Origin: Bacteroidota bacterium
GTDB taxonomy: Bacteria; Bacteroidota; Bacteroidia; Bacteroidales; UBA4417
Assembly (NCBI GenBank): GCA_013376995.1
Contig: JACAAZ010000001.1
Location: forward strand, 173,586 to 227,188
Direction of reading: 5' to 3'
Length of the DNA: 53,603 nucleotides
Every line of letters begins with the position of its first letter. The first letter of the stretch is position 1. The position numbers were made by a program, and so were the translations under genes. The notes under the pieces are model-generated. The model had not been told where the DNA came from. It ran no database searches and was given only the letters and a program-made list of their open reading frames with translations. Positions 52,939 to 53,603 of this stretch are shown here, piece after piece.

Positions 52939-53487
52939 ATGTCTAAAACTACTTTCGACCAATTTGATAAAGTTCTGGCTGTATGCAAGGAGATATTCCT
53001 GGCAAAAATGAAAGATTATGGAACGGCCTGGCGTATTTTACGAACTTCATCACTTACTGACCAAATATATATTAAGGCCAGCAGGATACGCAGTATACAG
53101 GAAAAAGGTGAAAGCAAGGTAAATGAAGGGATTGAACCGGAATTCATTGGGATAATCAATTATTCCATCATGGCCTTGATCCAGCTTAAACTGGGCACTG
53201 CTGAAGAATCCAGGATGGATCCCGTGCTCGCTGAAAACCTGTTCGAAACCTATGCCTGTGAGGCAAGGGATCTTATGGGAAACAAGAACCATGATTATGG
53301 AGAAGCCTGGAGACAGATGAGAATTAGCTCACTGACGGATATCATTCTGATGAAGTTATTGAGGATTAAACAGATAGAGGACAACGACGGGGTTACGGTT
53401 ATTTCTGAAGGCCTGGATGCAAACTACCTGGATATAATAAATTACTCCGTTTTTGCACTCATTCAGCTTGAGGTTGTTAATAGTTGA
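52939..53487 (+). CDS. DUF1599 protein with two tandem domain copies
   Basis: 182 aa made of two similar halves (about 14-84 and 105-177). Each contains DYG-T/E-AW-R, SSLTD, a K-x-x-R-I-R/K-x-I helix, an EG segment, and a IINYS-IMALIQL-like end. The compact helical pattern and acidic residues suggest a MazG-like or all-alpha NTP-pyrophosphatase-type fold, but that is inference; the family function is unknown. It is divergent from folP-cdaA over 36 bp. Confidence 0.88.
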   Translation: MSKTTFDQFDKVLAVCKEIFLAKMKDYGTAWRILRTSSLTDQIYIKASRIRSIQEKGESKVNEGIEPEFIGIINYSIMALIQLKLGTAEESRMDPVLAENLFETYACEARDLMGNKNHDYGEAWRQMRISSLTDIILMKLLRIKQIEDNDGVTVISEGLDANYLDIINYSVFALIQLEVVNS

Positions 53488-53513
53488 TCGTTAATAGTTA
53501 ATAGTATCTGGTT
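53475..53513. repeat. GTTAATAGTT short repeats after the DUF1599 gene
   Basis: GTTAATAGTT occurs at 53478 and 53490, and GTTAATAGTA follows at 53497, partly overlapping the DUF1599 stop. Short imperfect tandem repeat, no known role. Confidence 0.6.
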
Positions 53514-53583
53514 GCATGCAATAATTTAAAGAAATTTCGAGATGTCCCTACTAATTTAATCCTTCATTTCCTGTCTGCTGCCT

Positions 53584-53603
53584 ACTTCCGACTTCCGACT
53601 TCC
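53584..53603. repeat. ACTTCCG heptamer array at the right window edge
   Basis: Nearly three copies of ACTTCCG run into the end of the window, so the array is probably longer. On the other strand it reads CGGAAGT, the same heptamer family as the GGAAGTA units at 23290-23317. Confidence 0.85.

Overview
The window looks like chromosomal DNA from a member of the Bacteroidota, probably an anaerobic environmental Bacteroidales-type lineage. Four things in the sequence point there. Many genes are preceded by the Bacteroidota promoter motif TAnnTTTG, often with TTG 18-21 bases upstream, and there are few Shine-Dalgarno sites. A giant PKD-repeat protein ends in the type B (gliding-motility / CHU_C-like) C-terminal domain of type IX secretion. 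The gene complement is typical of the phylum: folP-cdaA with DUF1599, ruvX-def-TPR lipoprotein, fused 2-oxoacid dehydrogenase E1, FHS sugar transporter with ROK kinase, ribosomal protein THX, TIGR00266/AIM24. A lone HydE suggests [FeFe]-hydrogenase maturation, hence anaerobic metabolism. No phage, IS element, CRISPR array or rRNA was seen.

Layout. 1-100: 11-bp minisatellite. 0.2-9.6 kb: parE, nnrD/E, hydE, rlmD, aroK, recQ, mpg. 9.6-13.9 kb: two tandem HU genes, fmt, a membrane-anchored TPR protein, an exported hypothetical, and a SpoU/TrmH methyltransferase. 13.9-17.8 kb: a C-terminally extended THX, then a MurD-type ligase translationally coupled to a PP-loop protein that I read as MurL, then yqgE. 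17.8-23.2 kb: rhomboid protease with a coupled membrane protein, DUF5723 protein, OppC-type permease, AIM24-like protein. 23.2-25.5 kb: a repeat-rich spacer, tRNA-His and dnaB. 25.5-32.1 kb: a secreted 'asparagine synthetase B'-named protein, an orphan LytTR regulator, and a sugar module (galK, FHS transporter, ROK kinase). 32.5-38.5 kb: the 1949-residue PKD protein. 38.5-43.5 kb: E1 fusion, tsaC, a glycosyltransferase, dapD. 43.6-49.3 kb: a tetR-tolC-hlyD-permease-permease export operon with a palindromic operator and no ATPase gene. 49.3-53.5 kb: ruvX, def, TPR lipoprotein, cdaA, folP, DUF1599. The window ends in a heptamer repeat.

How genes work together. MurD/MurL (D-Glu incorporation) and dapD (diaminopimelate) both feed peptidoglycan synthesis, and cdaA makes c-di-AMP, which in other bacteria is linked to wall and osmotic homeostasis. 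galK, the FHS carrier and the ROK kinase would import and phosphorylate galactose and glucose. parE, recQ, mpg, ruvX, dnaB and the HU genes are replication, repair and nucleoid functions. The least expected reading is the murD-murL pair, which implies that L-Glu is ligated first and epimerised afterwards, as described in Xanthomonas.
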